In this document: positions 18,470 through 27,909 of the stretch, one piece after another
How positions within the stretch are numbered: the stretch's first letter is position 1
How the letters are laid out: every line of letters begins with the position of its first letter
Origin: Catalinimonas sp038039535
GTDB taxonomy: Bacteria; Bacteroidota; Bacteroidia; Cytophagales; Cyclobacteriaceae
Direction: 5' to 3'
Length of the DNA: 64,000 nucleotides
Assembly (NCBI RefSeq): GCF_038039535.1
Contig: NZ_JBBPHP010000002.1
Span: 310,001-374,000, forward strand
The notes under the pieces: model-generated
The model's database searches: none
What the model was told of the DNA's origin: nothing
Seen by the model: only the letters and a program-made list of their open reading frames with translations
Made by a program: the position numbers and the translations under genes

Positions 18470-19336
18470 ATGAAAAAAATATCAACAACATCGTTAGCCA
18501 AAAAAATTAATATTGATGTAAGTGAATTGTTTAATATTCTATCAACAAAAAAATGGATGTTCAAGTCAGATGGACAGTGGAGGCTTACTAAGGAAGGTCG
18601 TATGGTAGGTGGAGAAATAAATTATAACCCTAAATTTGGTGAGTATGTGGTATGGCCTATTGATTTAGATTTGAATAAGGATATAGATTATGGTAATACT
18701 TATAATGCAACAAAAATTGGTGAACATTTTAATGTATCTAGCCAGAAATTGAACTTATACTTTTCCGAATTAGGTTGGATTGAAAAGAGCAAAGGTGGAT
18801 GGGTTGTTACTTACTTGGGCAAACAAAATGGTGCAATTCAGATGGAGGCACAGAATGGCAAACCTTATGTGGTTTGGAATGAAAATATTATTAACAATAA
18901 GCATTTAATTCATGAAATTAAGGGTGCTACTGGTGATGAAACTTATCAAAAAGAAGAAGCAGAGTTTAAAGATTCGGACGATTTTAGGAAAAAATTTCCT
19001 GCAAATTTAAGAACGCCAGATGGACATTATGTAAGAAGTAGAGCTGAGATATTAATAGATGACTTTCTTTATAAAAATGGTATTGTTCACGCTTATGAGA
19101 GGAAATTAAATATTGATGAGGAAATGTATTGTGATTTTTATATTCCCAAAGAGAAGATATATATAGAATATTGGGGGCTGGAAGAAAACCAAAAGTATCT
19201 TGATAGAAAAAAGAAGAAGCTAGACTTATATGCAAAATACAAGTTTAATCTTATAGAATTGAGTGAATCGGATATTGAAAACCTAGATGAAAAACTAGCT
19301 ACTAAGTTAAGGCAGCACAATATAATTGTTGATTGA
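18470..19336 (+). CDS. two-module DNA-binding-like protein with putative PD-(D/E)xK nuclease domain
   Basis: A 288-residue protein. Residues ~6-63 and ~79-137 look like two copies of one module: each opens with a helix-turn-helix-like stretch (TSLAKKINIDVSELF; ATKIGEHFNVSSQKL), has GxW followed by a threonine strand (WRLT; WVVT), and ends in EYVVWP or PYVVWN. Residues ~185-285 fit a PD-(D/E)xK-type nuclease: RSRAE (Glu193), CDFYIP (Asp222), IYIEYWG (Glu233) and a downstream YLDRKKKKLDLY helix. Winged-helix binding plus cutting is inferred. The gene is distinctly AT-rich and stands alone, which suggests transfer. No cognate methylase or partner is adjacent. Confidence 0.6.
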   Translation: MKKISTTSLAKKINIDVSELFNILSTKKWMFKSDGQWRLTKEGRMVGGEINYNPKFGEYVVWPIDLDLNKDIDYGNTYNATKIGEHFNVSSQKLNLYFSELGWIEKSKGGWVVTYLGKQNGAIQMEAQNGKPYVVWNENIINNKHLIHEIKGATGDETYQKEEAEFKDSDDFRKKFPANLRTPDGHYVRSRAEILIDDFLYKNGIVHAYERKLNIDEEMYCDFYIPKEKIYIEYWGLEENQKYLDRKKKKLDLYAKYKFNLIELSESDIENLDEKLATKLRQHNIIVD

Positions 19337-19357
19337 ATTAACAATCATGTGTCAGTG

Positions 19358-19390
19358 ACCACAAGCAATAAACTTCTTATAGCTTGTGGT
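19358..19390 (+). terminator. hairpin after the nuclease-like gene
   Basis: A perfect 9-bp inverted repeat ACCACAAGC (19358-19366) and GCTTGTGGT (19382-19390) with a 15-base spacer that can itself pair for four bases. It lies 20 bases past the stop at 19336 and is followed by TTCTCT, only a weak T run. Confidence 0.45.
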
Positions 19391-19465
19391 TTCTCTGCTA
19401 CAAATTCAGGCACGTATTGCAAACGAGCGCCAGAGATACGTTCATAAAAGCTGCTAAAATAAAGC

Positions 19466-20971
19466 CTACTCCTTCTGGAGTGCTACTGCTTGATCCTCTC
19501 GTCCTTCCTGATCCATCAGGTCGCGGTAGACCTGATACCTTTTGAAGATTTCGTTCACATAATTATAGGGTTCTTCTCCCCGGCAATAGCCATGTTTCAC
19601 CACGGGGTCTGAAAAATATTCTTTCTGGGCTTTGAGCAGCATATATTCATCCACATTTCCCGTCCATATATTAGGATCTTTACCATATTTCTCAGCCAGG
19701 GCACGGGCGTCGCCTACGTGGCCGGGGCCGGCATTGTAGGTAGCCAATACAAATTTGATGTGTTCCAATGAATCCGCTACTTCCGAATACATCGCAGAGA
19801 GCTTTTCCAGGTACTTAACTCCGACCTCTATAGACTCCTGAGGATCAAAAAGGTTGTAATCTCCCATCTCCTTAGCGGTAGAAGGCATCAACTGCATAAG
19901 TCCCTGGGCACCGGCCCAGGATTCAGTTTTAGGATCAAAGTTAGATTCCTGATAAATCTGCGAGGCCAGCAGCTTCCAGTCCCAGCCCAGTTTCCTGGCA
20001 CCCTCTTGTATCTCGGTATCGTACTCGGATATTTTGCCTCCGGTAAGTGAAAAGTATTCACTGCTTACCCTGGAACGGAAACGTTTCTGGTTTTTGTAAT
20101 ATTTGTTATAAATGACGTAGAAGTCGGTACCTTTCTTTTCCTCTTCCAGCCAGGAGTTGACTGCGGCTTTCAACTCAGGAGAGGTTTTGCGTACCATCCA
20201 GGCTTGCCGCTGGGGAAAGCTAACAGCAGTTTCTACATCCAGATCACGGTAATATGTCTGGTTAATCTTAGCGATATCTTCATCGGCTACGGTGTAATCA
20301 ATTTCACCTTCGGCTACCCTCTTGATAATTTCGCTGGTTTCCATGTTTCCATCCATGGGTTCCACCAGAATATCACCGCCCATTTCCTGTGAAAGGTTAA
20401 TCATCCTGCGGTAATAAGAGCTATTCTTCCTTACATATACCGGTTTACCTATCAAATCTAATGGGTCGCGTATGATCTGCTTTTCAATTTCATGCAGTTT
20501 CATCTTGCGCCAGCCTTCAGGTTTGCGCTGTACCAGTACCTGACGGGTTACGGAATAGTAATCAGTAAAATCAACGTATTTTTTTCGGGGCTTAGTAATA
20601 CTGAGGCTGTGAGCTATCAGGTCGCCTTCCCCGGAGTTTAGCATTTCAATAAAGTTATCCAGGTTATAAGCGATTTTGATTTCCAGTTCAAGGTCAAGGT
20701 AACTGGCCAGCCTTTCCAATAGTTCATACTCATAACCCATGGGCTGTCCGCGGTAGATAAAGTAGCTGGTAGGACTGTAACTGGATATTGCGATCAGTTT
20801 TCCTCTTTCTTTAATCTCGGCAAGATCAACTTCAACCGGCTCACTATAGCTGACATCATTCAATGTTTCTTCACTGTTGATGTCTTCAGCATCCTGATCA
20901 GAAGTAGTACAGGATAGAGATAGCAGGATAAGCGATAGGGTAGCGTAGTGCCATAGTTTCTTGGGCCTCAT
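19466..20971 (-). CDS. MltF-like lytic transglycosylase lipoprotein
   Basis: A 501-residue protein with a lipoprotein signal ending LSLSC (Cys21). Residues ~50-285 are a type 3 solute-binding fold (GKLIAISSYSPTSYFIYRGQPMG; MLNSGEGDLIAHSLS), and residues ~325-480 are a transglycosylase SLT domain with the catalytic Glu342 in QIYQESNFDP and then GAQGLMQLMPSTAKEMG and ATYNAGPGHV. This is the MltF arrangement: an envelope enzyme that cleaves murein glycan strands to 1,6-anhydro products, with activity gated by the binding domain. It is not in an obvious operon. Confidence 0.92.
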   Translation of the reverse strand: MRPKKLWHYATLSLILLSLSCTTSDQDAEDINSEETLNDVSYSEPVEVDLAEIKERGKLIAISSYSPTSYFIYRGQPMGYEYELLERLASYLDLELEIKIAYNLDNFIEMLNSGEGDLIAHSLSITKPRKKYVDFTDYYSVTRQVLVQRKPEGWRKMKLHEIEKQIIRDPLDLIGKPVYVRKNSSYYRRMINLSQEMGGDILVEPMDGNMETSEIIKRVAEGEIDYTVADEDIAKINQTYYRDLDVETAVSFPQRQAWMVRKTSPELKAAVNSWLEEEKKGTDFYVIYNKYYKNQKRFRSRVSSEYFSLTGGKISEYDTEIQEGARKLGWDWKLLASQIYQESNFDPKTESWAGAQGLMQLMPSTAKEMGDYNLFDPQESIEVGVKYLEKLSAMYSEVADSLEHIKFVLATYNAGPGHVGDARALAEKYGKDPNIWTGNVDEYMLLKAQKEYFSDPVVKHGYCRGEEPYNYVNEIFKRYQVYRDLMDQEGREDQAVALQKE

Positions 20972-21075
20972 ATGACAAAGTTTAGGTGAAAACTGGGTGA
21001 GAGTAGGGTAGACCTGTCCCCGCCAGACTCATTAATATAGTCAAATATGGGCTTAAAAGCTAATGTTGTCTATGA

Positions 21076-22032
21076 CTAAGGCGACTGAACCACCAGGTAG
21101 ATATAGTAAGCATAGATGAGCAGGAGCACTAAGCCTTCTATACGGGTGATTTTACGCTTGATATACATCATAGGAAAAATGATGACCGTTATGCCCAGCA
21201 TCCAGAGCATATCATCGCTTACAATCTTTTGGTTAACTGTGATGGGTTGTATGACACTGGTAATCCCCAGGATAGAAAGGATATTAAAAATATTTGATCC
21301 CATCAGGTTTCCGATAGCGATGTCTGTGGCCTTTCTGAAGGCTGCGACAGTGGCAGTGACTAACTCAGGGAGGCTGGTACCCAAGGCCAGTACTGTAACG
21401 CCAATCACTCTTTCGCTTACACCGAAGGATATTGCTAAAGATTTGGCACCATCTACAAACCAGTCAGAACCTAAGGCAAGCCCTAAGGTTCCCAGGATGA
21501 TGAAAACCAGGTCCAGCCAGATACTTTTAGATGGCGTTTCGGGCAGGTCTGCCTCTTCCAGTATTTCTTCTCCTTTATGATTTTCTCTTCTGGATTTGAT
21601 GATGATCAGGGTAGTATACACTGAAAGGCTGATCACGAAAAAAGTACCTTCAATGGCGGAGATTAGGAAATCCTGTACCAATAGATACAGCAGTACAGAA
21701 CTACCAATGGTCATGGGCCAGTCAATTCTAATACTATCGCGATGTACAGGAACGGGAAAGATAAGTGCAGTGCAGCCCAATACCAATGCCAGGTTACAAA
21801 TGTTAGAACCTACTACATTGCCCATAGCCAGGTCGGGGCTTCCCTCCAGTGCGGATTGTACACTGATAAATAACTCAGGAGCAGAGGTGCCAAAAGCTAC
21901 TATGGTAAGGCCTACTACCAGCGGTGATAATTTTGCCCTCAAAGCTACACTGGAAGCTCCTCTGACCAAAAACTCTCCTCCTGCCACTAAAATAATTAAC
22001 CCAACTACAAGTAAGAAAAAAGAATAATACAT
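21076..22032 (-). CDS. calcium/sodium antiporter (CaCA family, YrbG-like)
   Basis: A 318-residue inner-membrane protein with about ten hydrophobic helices arranged as two inverted repeats. Each repeat carries the cation-site motif: VGLTIVAFGTSAPEL near residue 45 and IGVTVLALGTSLPELV near residue 210, with NVVGSNICNLALVLG and NLMGSNIFNILSILG as the second motif of each half. Charged loops lie between. The family exchanges Ca2+ for Na+, though some members carry other cations. It begins ten bases after the stop of upp and is probably cotranscribed with it. Confidence 0.9.
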   Translation of the reverse strand: MYYSFFLLVVGLIILVAGGEFLVRGASSVALRAKLSPLVVGLTIVAFGTSAPELFISVQSALEGSPDLAMGNVVGSNICNLALVLGCTALIFPVPVHRDSIRIDWPMTIGSSVLLYLLVQDFLISAIEGTFFVISLSVYTTLIIIKSRRENHKGEEILEEADLPETPSKSIWLDLVFIILGTLGLALGSDWFVDGAKSLAISFGVSERVIGVTVLALGTSLPELVTATVAAFRKATDIAIGNLMGSNIFNILSILGITSVIQPITVNQKIVSDDMLWMLGITVIIFPMMYIKRKITRIEGLVLLLIYAYYIYLVVQSP

Positions 22033-22042
22033 GTAAGGTTAA

Positions 22043-22702
22043 TTAAAGTTTAGGTCCGAAGGAAAGGTCACCTGCATCGCCCAGACCCGGTACGATATAA
22101 GCCATATCATTTAGTTTTTGATCAATGGCTCCGGTCCAGATAGAAAAAGGGGTTTTCAAATTCTGACGAAGATAATCTATGCCTTCAGGACTGGCTATGG
22201 CTGTGAGTATATGTATGTGCTTAGGTTGAACCTGTTCTCCAAAACTTTCACTGACTCTGGCAATAGTACTACCAGTAGCCAGCATAGGATCTATTAAAAT
22301 CACGTTTTTTTGATCAACGTTGGGCATAGTAAAATACTTGAGTGCGATTTCAAAATTATGCTCATCCTGATGATCACGGAAAGCACCAACAAAGCCACTA
22401 TTTGCCTGGTCAAAATAATTAAGTACGCCCTGGTGAAGTGGAATGCCTGCTCTGAGGATAGAAATAAGAACAGGCTGTTCTACCAGGAGATCTATCTCGC
22501 TTATTGCCAGAGGAGTTTGTATGCTCTGTTTCTGATAATCAAGTGTTTTGGATAACTCATAGGCAAGCAGTTCGCCTACTCTTTCCAGATTCCTGCGAAA
22601 ACGGAGCCTATCTTCCTGAAAGCCGGTTTTCCTAATTTCAGACAAAAAGTGATTGGCTACGCTATGAACAGCGTTTAATTCAAAAAGTGAAGTTTCTTGC
22701 AT
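22043..22702 (-). CDS. upp: uracil phosphoribosyltransferase
   Basis: A 219-residue enzyme making UMP from uracil and PRPP in pyrimidine salvage. The PRPP loop is VILIDPMLATGSTIA; other marks are ISILRAGIPLHQGV, the flexible-loop region and the uracil-binding C-terminal PGLGDAGDLSFG. The ATG at 22702 is the start: the alternative TTG at 22729 lies inside a promoter box. The antiporter gene follows in the same direction after ten bases. Confidence 0.93.
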   Translation of the reverse strand: MQETSLFELNAVHSVANHFLSEIRKTGFQEDRLRFRRNLERVGELLAYELSKTLDYQKQSIQTPLAISEIDLLVEQPVLISILRAGIPLHQGVLNYFDQANSGFVGAFRDHQDEHNFEIALKYFTMPNVDQKNVILIDPMLATGSTIARVSESFGEQVQPKHIHILTAIASPEGIDYLRQNLKTPFSIWTGAIDQKLNDMAYIVPGLGDAGDLSFGPKL

Positions 22703-22726
22703 AATTCTTGGCTTTATGGAAGGATG

Positions 22727-22734
22727 CAAATATA
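22727..22734 (-). promoter_or_regulatory. promoter -7 box for upp
   Basis: TATATTTG on the minus strand is a full match to TAnnTTTG, 24 bases ahead of the upp ATG. A clean -33 TTG is missing; TGTTTT near 22757 is the best candidate. The box covers the alternative TTG start and so argues for the shorter protein. Confidence 0.45.
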
Positions 22735-22813
22735 TAGCTTTTTAGAAAAGCATTAAAACATCCGACTTGTAGTATTTGTATTATAAATAGTGAAATTAAT
22801 GTATATATATACT

Positions 22814-22846
22814 GCAAAACTATTGCTATTCATGCAAAAGTTTTGC
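22814..22846. promoter_or_regulatory. possible operator upstream of the glycogen debranching gene
   Basis: A 13-base palindrome GCAAAAGTTTTGC (22834-22846) is preceded by a half-copy TGCAAAACT (22813-22821), so GCAAAACT/AGTTTTGC also forms a wider inverted repeat. It lies about 150 bases before the ATG at 22996. LacI-type regulators often bind such sites, but no regulator gene is in the window. Confidence 0.3.
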
Positions 22847-22995
22847 AATTAGCGGCAATTAAAAAAATAGCTGTTTTTGTCCTGAAAGCCTGTTTTTTTG
22901 TAAATTATCTTGTCAACATATCACTACGTTTCCCGTAAGATTGAATCAGTGCAAAATTATAATGACTTTTGAGTGAGCAAAAGACTAAGGATTGA

Positions 22996-24990
22996 ATGAG
23001 TTACATACAGTTTGATAAAAAACAATTAGTAAACCTGGCTTACTCACTGAGTAAGGAGGTAGTACGTTCAAATAGATCAGGAGCATATGCATCAACCACG
23101 ATTAGTGGTTGTAATACCCGCAGATACCACGGTTTGCTGGTGGCTCCCCAACAGAAAATTCCCGGAGTACATGTTATTATCTCTACCTTGGATGAGACTG
23201 TAGTTTGTGGTAATGCCAGCTTTGACCTGGGAGTTCATAAATATCCAGAAATATATAGTCCTAAAGGTTACAAATACCTGCGCAACTTTGTCGCACAGCC
23301 TATACCCAAATCTACTTTCCGTCTGGGTGAGGTAGTACTTACTAAGGAGAAGCTTCTGGTTGAACATGAAAACAGGACGCTGGTACGCTATGTACTGGAA
23401 GAGGCCAAAGAACCGGTTAAGTTAAGGCTACGTCCTTTCTTGGCCTTCAGAAATGTTCATAAACTGGCCAGTGCCAATGATAATGTCAATCAGGCATATG
23501 ACCATATCGCACAAGGTATCAAATTGTGCCTATACGATGGTTATGATGATCTGTACATGCAAACTTCAAAAGAACCGGAGTTTGTAGCCAAGCCGGATTG
23601 GTACTACTCGGTAGAATACACCGAAGATATGGAGATGGGTATGGATTTTCAGGAAGACCTTTATGTACCCGGTTACTTTGAAGTAACGATGCAGAAAGGA
23701 GAAACTGTAATTTTTACCGGTGGCCCGGATGAAGTAAAAACGGCCAATCTCCTGCGCATGTTTAATACCCAGACCCGTAAAAGAACGGAAAGAAATTCGT
23801 TTGAAAACTGTCTGAAGGTAGGCGCTGCACAATTTATTCTTACTAGTAAAGGTAAAGGAAAGTCAAGGAAAAACGACCGCACAGATGTCATAGCAAGCTA
23901 TCAACTCTACCGCAGAGGTGGGAGAGATGCCTTTATTGCCATCCCTGGCCTTACGGTTTCCGATGATGATAATAAAGCTTTCAAAGCGCTGCTGGACACC
24001 ATGCTGAAAGATCGTAAAGGCCCTTTCTTTCCTTTTTGGGAAGATACAGATTCAGAGGCAACCTACGAGGCTATGGATGCACCGCTTTGGTTTTTCTGGG
24101 CTCTGCAGCAGTATGTGAAACGCACAGGAGATCGCGCTGCCGTATGGAAGGCTTATGGTAAAGACATGCGAGAGATATTGGAAGCCTATCGTGATGGTAC
24201 TGATTTCAATATTAAGATGCAGCCCAATGGTTTGATAAGCGGTGGGGTGGAAGGCAAAGCACTTACCTGGATGAATGCTTTTGCTGAGGGAAAAGCAGTT
24301 ACTCCTCGTATCGGTATGCCCGTGGAGATCAATGCGCTATGGTATAATGCGGTAGCATTTACCTTAGAGATCGCAGGTCCACGTTCTACCGAAGGTAAGA
24401 AGGTAATCGCTGAATGGACAGGTATTCCTGAAAAGATTAAAAAGTCTTTTGTAGAAACTTTCTGGGATGAGAAGAAAGGCTATCTGGCTGATGTAGTGGG
24501 TGGAAAGGAAAAAGATTGGTCGGTTCGCCCTAATCAAGTACTGGCGCTTTCTTTACCTTATTCGGCGCTTACAGATGAGATGAAAAGTAGTATTTTAAAA
24601 AAGGTTGAAATAGAACTGCTGACACCTCGTGGGTTAAGAAGCCTTTCCAAAAATGACGCAAGTTATCAGGGTAAGTTCTTTGGTGACCTTAATCAACGCA
24701 ACAAAGCATATCACCAGGGTATGGTTTGGCCTTGGTTGGCTGGTCATTATGTTGAAGCCTTGTTAGGGCATAAAGGGCGAAATGCGCTGCCTCAGGCTTA
24801 TGAATTATACCAGGGCTTTGAAAGTGTAATGCGAGAACATGGTTTGAGCACTATTTCGGAAATATATGAGGGAGAAGAACCTTATAAGGCCTGTGGAGCA
24901 GTTTCCCAGGCATGGAATGTGGCCGAACTGATTCGTATGAACAAGTTGATCAAAGATTTTGACGAAGATACCCAGCCTCTGACAGTTTAA
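22996..24990 (+). CDS. glycogen debranching enzyme (amylo-alpha-1,6-glucosidase)
   Basis: A 664-residue protein with an N-terminal GDE beta-sandwich domain (residues ~15-250; SNRSGAYASTTISGCNTRRYHGLL, split over the conserved NTRRYHG motif) and a C-terminal (alpha/alpha)6 barrel (residues ~290-650) with DAPLWFFWALQQYVK, ALTWMNAF and YHQGMVWPWLAGHYVEA. The enzyme hydrolyses alpha-1,6 branch glucose from limit dextrins. Length is normal for the bacterial two-domain form. The glucan phosphorylase gene follows in the same direction, 250 bases on with a terminator between. Confidence 0.93.
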   Translation: MSYIQFDKKQLVNLAYSLSKEVVRSNRSGAYASTTISGCNTRRYHGLLVAPQQKIPGVHVIISTLDETVVCGNASFDLGVHKYPEIYSPKGYKYLRNFVAQPIPKSTFRLGEVVLTKEKLLVEHENRTLVRYVLEEAKEPVKLRLRPFLAFRNVHKLASANDNVNQAYDHIAQGIKLCLYDGYDDLYMQTSKEPEFVAKPDWYYSVEYTEDMEMGMDFQEDLYVPGYFEVTMQKGETVIFTGGPDEVKTANLLRMFNTQTRKRTERNSFENCLKVGAAQFILTSKGKGKSRKNDRTDVIASYQLYRRGGRDAFIAIPGLTVSDDDNKAFKALLDTMLKDRKGPFFPFWEDTDSEATYEAMDAPLWFFWALQQYVKRTGDRAAVWKAYGKDMREILEAYRDGTDFNIKMQPNGLISGGVEGKALTWMNAFAEGKAVTPRIGMPVEINALWYNAVAFTLEIAGPRSTEGKKVIAEWTGIPEKIKKSFVETFWDEKKGYLADVVGGKEKDWSVRPNQVLALSLPYSALTDEMKSSILKKVEIELLTPRGLRSLSKNDASYQGKFFGDLNQRNKAYHQGMVWPWLAGHYVEALLGHKGRNALPQAYELYQGFESVMREHGLSTISEIYEGEEPYKACGAVSQAWNVAELIRMNKLIKDFDEDTQPLTV

Positions 24991-25002
24991 CAAAATTTAT
25001 AT

Positions 25003-25031
25003 AATCCCGTCAAATAGGCGGGATTCTTTTA
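25003..25031 (+). terminator. terminator after the debranching gene
   Basis: Perfect 7-bp stem AATCCCG (25003-25009) and CGGGATT (25019-25025), 9-base loop, then CTTTTATTT. It lies 12 bases past the stop. Confidence 0.75.
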
Positions 25032-25240
25032 TTTACCTATCTTTTGTACCGCTTGGTCAAATAGGTAATTGAAAATCCAAACAAATCTAAGCACATTCGC
25101 TTTGAAGGTTTTAAAAAGCATACATATCTCAAACAATATCCCCTTTCCTTTTTTTTTATTGTTAGTAAGAGCAAATGTACTTACTCATCAAAGTAAACCT
25201 GATTAGCTTATCATCAATAAATAACCAAACTCTCCATAAA

Positions 25241-27829
25241 ATGATTGAAAATAATGCCCCACAGTGGAAGCGCTTGTATATTCAGTCTAAAGTACCGACT
25301 GAGTTAGAACATCTTGAGGAATTGGCAAATAACTTATGGTGGTCATGGAATTATGAAGCCGTCAACCTCTTTGCCAACATTGATCAAAAGAAATGGAATG
25401 AGGTTGGCCATAACCCCATCGCGCTGCTGGATATTCTGGATTACGATGCCTACCAGAGACTTTTAGGCGATAAAGAATTTATGAAGAAGCTGAAGGATAT
25501 TTATAGTCATTTCAAAGACTATATGAATGCGCCAGCCAAGAAACATCCCTCTATTGCCTACTTTTGTATGGAGTATGGTTTACATGCTTCTTTTAAGCTT
25601 TATTCCGGAGGCCTGGGCGTACTGGCTGGTGATTTTCTTAAGGAAGCCAGTGATGAGAATGTAAACATGGTGGGAGTAGGCTTACTATATCGTTATGGAT
25701 ACTTTGGACAAAAACTAACCATTCATGGTGAGCAGGTGGCTCATTACGAACCCCAGAGATTTACTTACTTGCCGATAGATCCTGTGCGAGATTCTCAGGG
25801 TGAGTGGGTGAAAGTGCAGGTGCAACTGCCGGGAAGAGTGCTTACGGCGAAGATCTGGAAGGCAAATGTTGGGCGGATTTCTCTGTATCTTTTGGATACC
25901 GATATTGAAGAGAATACAGAAGAAGATAAATTCATTACCCATCAGCTTTATGGCGGAAACCAGGAAAACCGCCTGAAGCAGGAAATATTACTAGGCATAG
26001 GAGGTATTCGCTTGCTGGATAATCTGGGAGTGAAACCTGAAGTATTTCATCTGAACGAAGGGCATGCGGCCTTTATTGGCTTGGAGAGATTGAGAAAATA
26101 TGTGCAGGAAGGCCTTACGATAAACGATGCTACTGAGCTGATCCGTTCTTCTTCTCTTTTCACTACCCACACTCCCGTACCTGCCGGTCATGATGCTTTT
26201 CCTGAAGGGATGATGTGGCAGTACTTCAACGATTTCGCGAGTTCCATGAGTTTGTCCTGGGAAAAATTTATTGCCTTGGGGCGGGTCAATCCTGATCACA
26301 AAGAGGAGGTATTCTCCATGAGTAACCTTGCCTCTAAGCTTTCACAGGAAATCAATGGTGTGAGTAAAATTCATGGAGATGTTTCGCGAAAAATGTTTCA
26401 GCCACTTTATCCTGGTTTTGAGCCTGAGGAGCTACATCTGGATTATGTAACCAACAGTGTACACTATTACACCTGGACTGCGGAGACATGGCAAGAGTTG
26501 TATGCGAAGACCTTTGGAAAAAGTTTTGAGAAAAATCAGTCAGATGTAAAGCTTTGGGAAAAGATAAAGCAAGTGCCTGACGAAGAGATTGTAAGGATAA
26601 AGAAGCATCAAAAAAGTGTGCTGATCCGGATGTTAAAGCAACGTCTGGAGAAAAGCATGCGAGCTCGTTATGAAAGTCCTAAAAAAATTGTGGAAACGCT
26701 AAATGCTTTTCATGAAAATACCCTGATTTTCGGGTTTGCCCGTCGCTTTGCTACTTATAAGAGAGCTACGCTACTGTTTCGTAACCCTGAGCGTCTGGCA
26801 AAAATTGTCAATAATCCGGAGACTCCGGTGCAGTTTATTTTTGCCGGTAAAGCACACCCGGCAGACAGAGGTGGTCAGGATCTTATTCGTCAGATTTATG
26901 AAATATCCGAACGCCCTGAGTTCATTGGTAAAATCATATTTCTGGAAGATTATGATATGGATATTGCCCGTGCGCTGGTACAGGGGGTAGACGTATGGCT
27001 GAATACTCCTACCAGACCCCTAGAAGCCTCAGGTACCAGTGGTATGAAGGCTACGATGAATGGCGTAATCAATTTCAGTGTTTTGGACGGCTGGTGGGCC
27101 GAAGGGTATCGCCCTGACGCAGGTTGGGCTTTGCCGGAGATGCGCACCTATGATAATCAGGATACACAAAACGAGCTGGATGCCGAGACAATTTACAGCA
27201 TACTGGAACATGAAATTATTGCTGAGTATTATCAGAAGCATAGTGAGGGCCTATCGGCAGCATGGATAGAACGGATGAAAAATGCCATTGCTTACATCGC
27301 ACCTCAGTTCACCATGAAACGTATGATGGATGATTATCATAATAAGTTTTATAACAAGCTGGCTGAGAGGAATAAGCTGATGAACAAACACAATTACAAA
27401 CATGCCAAAGAGTTGTCTGCCTGGAAGGCCAAACTACAAGGCAGTTGGAAAAACATACAGGTGGTAGAAAGGGATATTTATAACTTTGCAAATGCTCCCT
27501 TGCCCCTGGGTGAAGACATAAAAGCCAGCATAGTATTGGATGTAGGTGAGCTTTCTCCTGATGACATTTCTGTTGAAATGCTTATTGCCCGTAGAGAAGA
27601 CAACCGCATCAATATCATCTCAACGTATGAAATGAAAAAGCAGAAAGTAAAACAGGCTGCTCTCGCAGGTAACGAAGATGGCGGAAAGGAGATCAGCGGG
27701 AACTTAGTGAAGTATACCTGCAACAAGCAGGTGACTTTTGCGGGAGTTTACGAATATGGATTCAGGGTTTTTCCTTCCAACAAGTTACTGGCTCACCGTC
27801 AGGATTTTAGCCTGATCAGTTGGATATAA
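25241..27829 (+). CDS. glgP: alpha-glucan phosphorylase
   Basis: An 862-residue enzyme releasing glucose-1-phosphate from glycogen or maltodextrin. Residues ~5-115 are the DUF3417 N-terminal domain (LEELANNLWWSWNYEA), and the rest is the phosphorylase fold: YFCMEYGLHASFKLYSGGLGVLAGD, HLNEGHAAF, TTHTPVPAGHD, and the pyridoxal-phosphate site EASGTSGMKATMNG with Lys603. The ATG at 25241 is preferred; an ATG at 25175 would add 22 residues unlike the family. Together with the debranching enzyme upstream it makes a glycogen-breakdown pair. Confidence 0.93.
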   Translation: MIENNAPQWKRLYIQSKVPTELEHLEELANNLWWSWNYEAVNLFANIDQKKWNEVGHNPIALLDILDYDAYQRLLGDKEFMKKLKDIYSHFKDYMNAPAKKHPSIAYFCMEYGLHASFKLYSGGLGVLAGDFLKEASDENVNMVGVGLLYRYGYFGQKLTIHGEQVAHYEPQRFTYLPIDPVRDSQGEWVKVQVQLPGRVLTAKIWKANVGRISLYLLDTDIEENTEEDKFITHQLYGGNQENRLKQEILLGIGGIRLLDNLGVKPEVFHLNEGHAAFIGLERLRKYVQEGLTINDATELIRSSSLFTTHTPVPAGHDAFPEGMMWQYFNDFASSMSLSWEKFIALGRVNPDHKEEVFSMSNLASKLSQEINGVSKIHGDVSRKMFQPLYPGFEPEELHLDYVTNSVHYYTWTAETWQELYAKTFGKSFEKNQSDVKLWEKIKQVPDEEIVRIKKHQKSVLIRMLKQRLEKSMRARYESPKKIVETLNAFHENTLIFGFARRFATYKRATLLFRNPERLAKIVNNPETPVQFIFAGKAHPADRGGQDLIRQIYEISERPEFIGKIIFLEDYDMDIARALVQGVDVWLNTPTRPLEASGTSGMKATMNGVINFSVLDGWWAEGYRPDAGWALPEMRTYDNQDTQNELDAETIYSILEHEIIAEYYQKHSEGLSAAWIERMKNAIAYIAPQFTMKRMMDDYHNKFYNKLAERNKLMNKHNYKHAKELSAWKAKLQGSWKNIQVVERDIYNFANAPLPLGEDIKASIVLDVGELSPDDISVEMLIARREDNRINIISTYEMKKQKVKQAALAGNEDGGKEISGNLVKYTCNKQVTFAGVYEYGFRVFPSNKLLAHRQDFSLISWI

Positions 27830-27853
27830 GTTTTATAATAGCCGTAAACAAAA

Positions 27854-27896
27854 ATAAAAGCCGCATTCTATTAAAGAGTGCGGCTTTTATTTTTTA
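27854..27896. terminator. bidirectional terminator between glgP and the TRL-like gene
   Basis: A 16-bp stem ATAAAAGCCGCATTCT (27854-27869) with its partner at 27875-27890, one G-U pair and a 5-base loop. A-rich bases lie on the left and T-rich bases on the right, so it can serve the convergent genes on both strands. Confidence 0.85.
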
Positions 27897-27909
27897 GTGG
27901 CATTACGAC

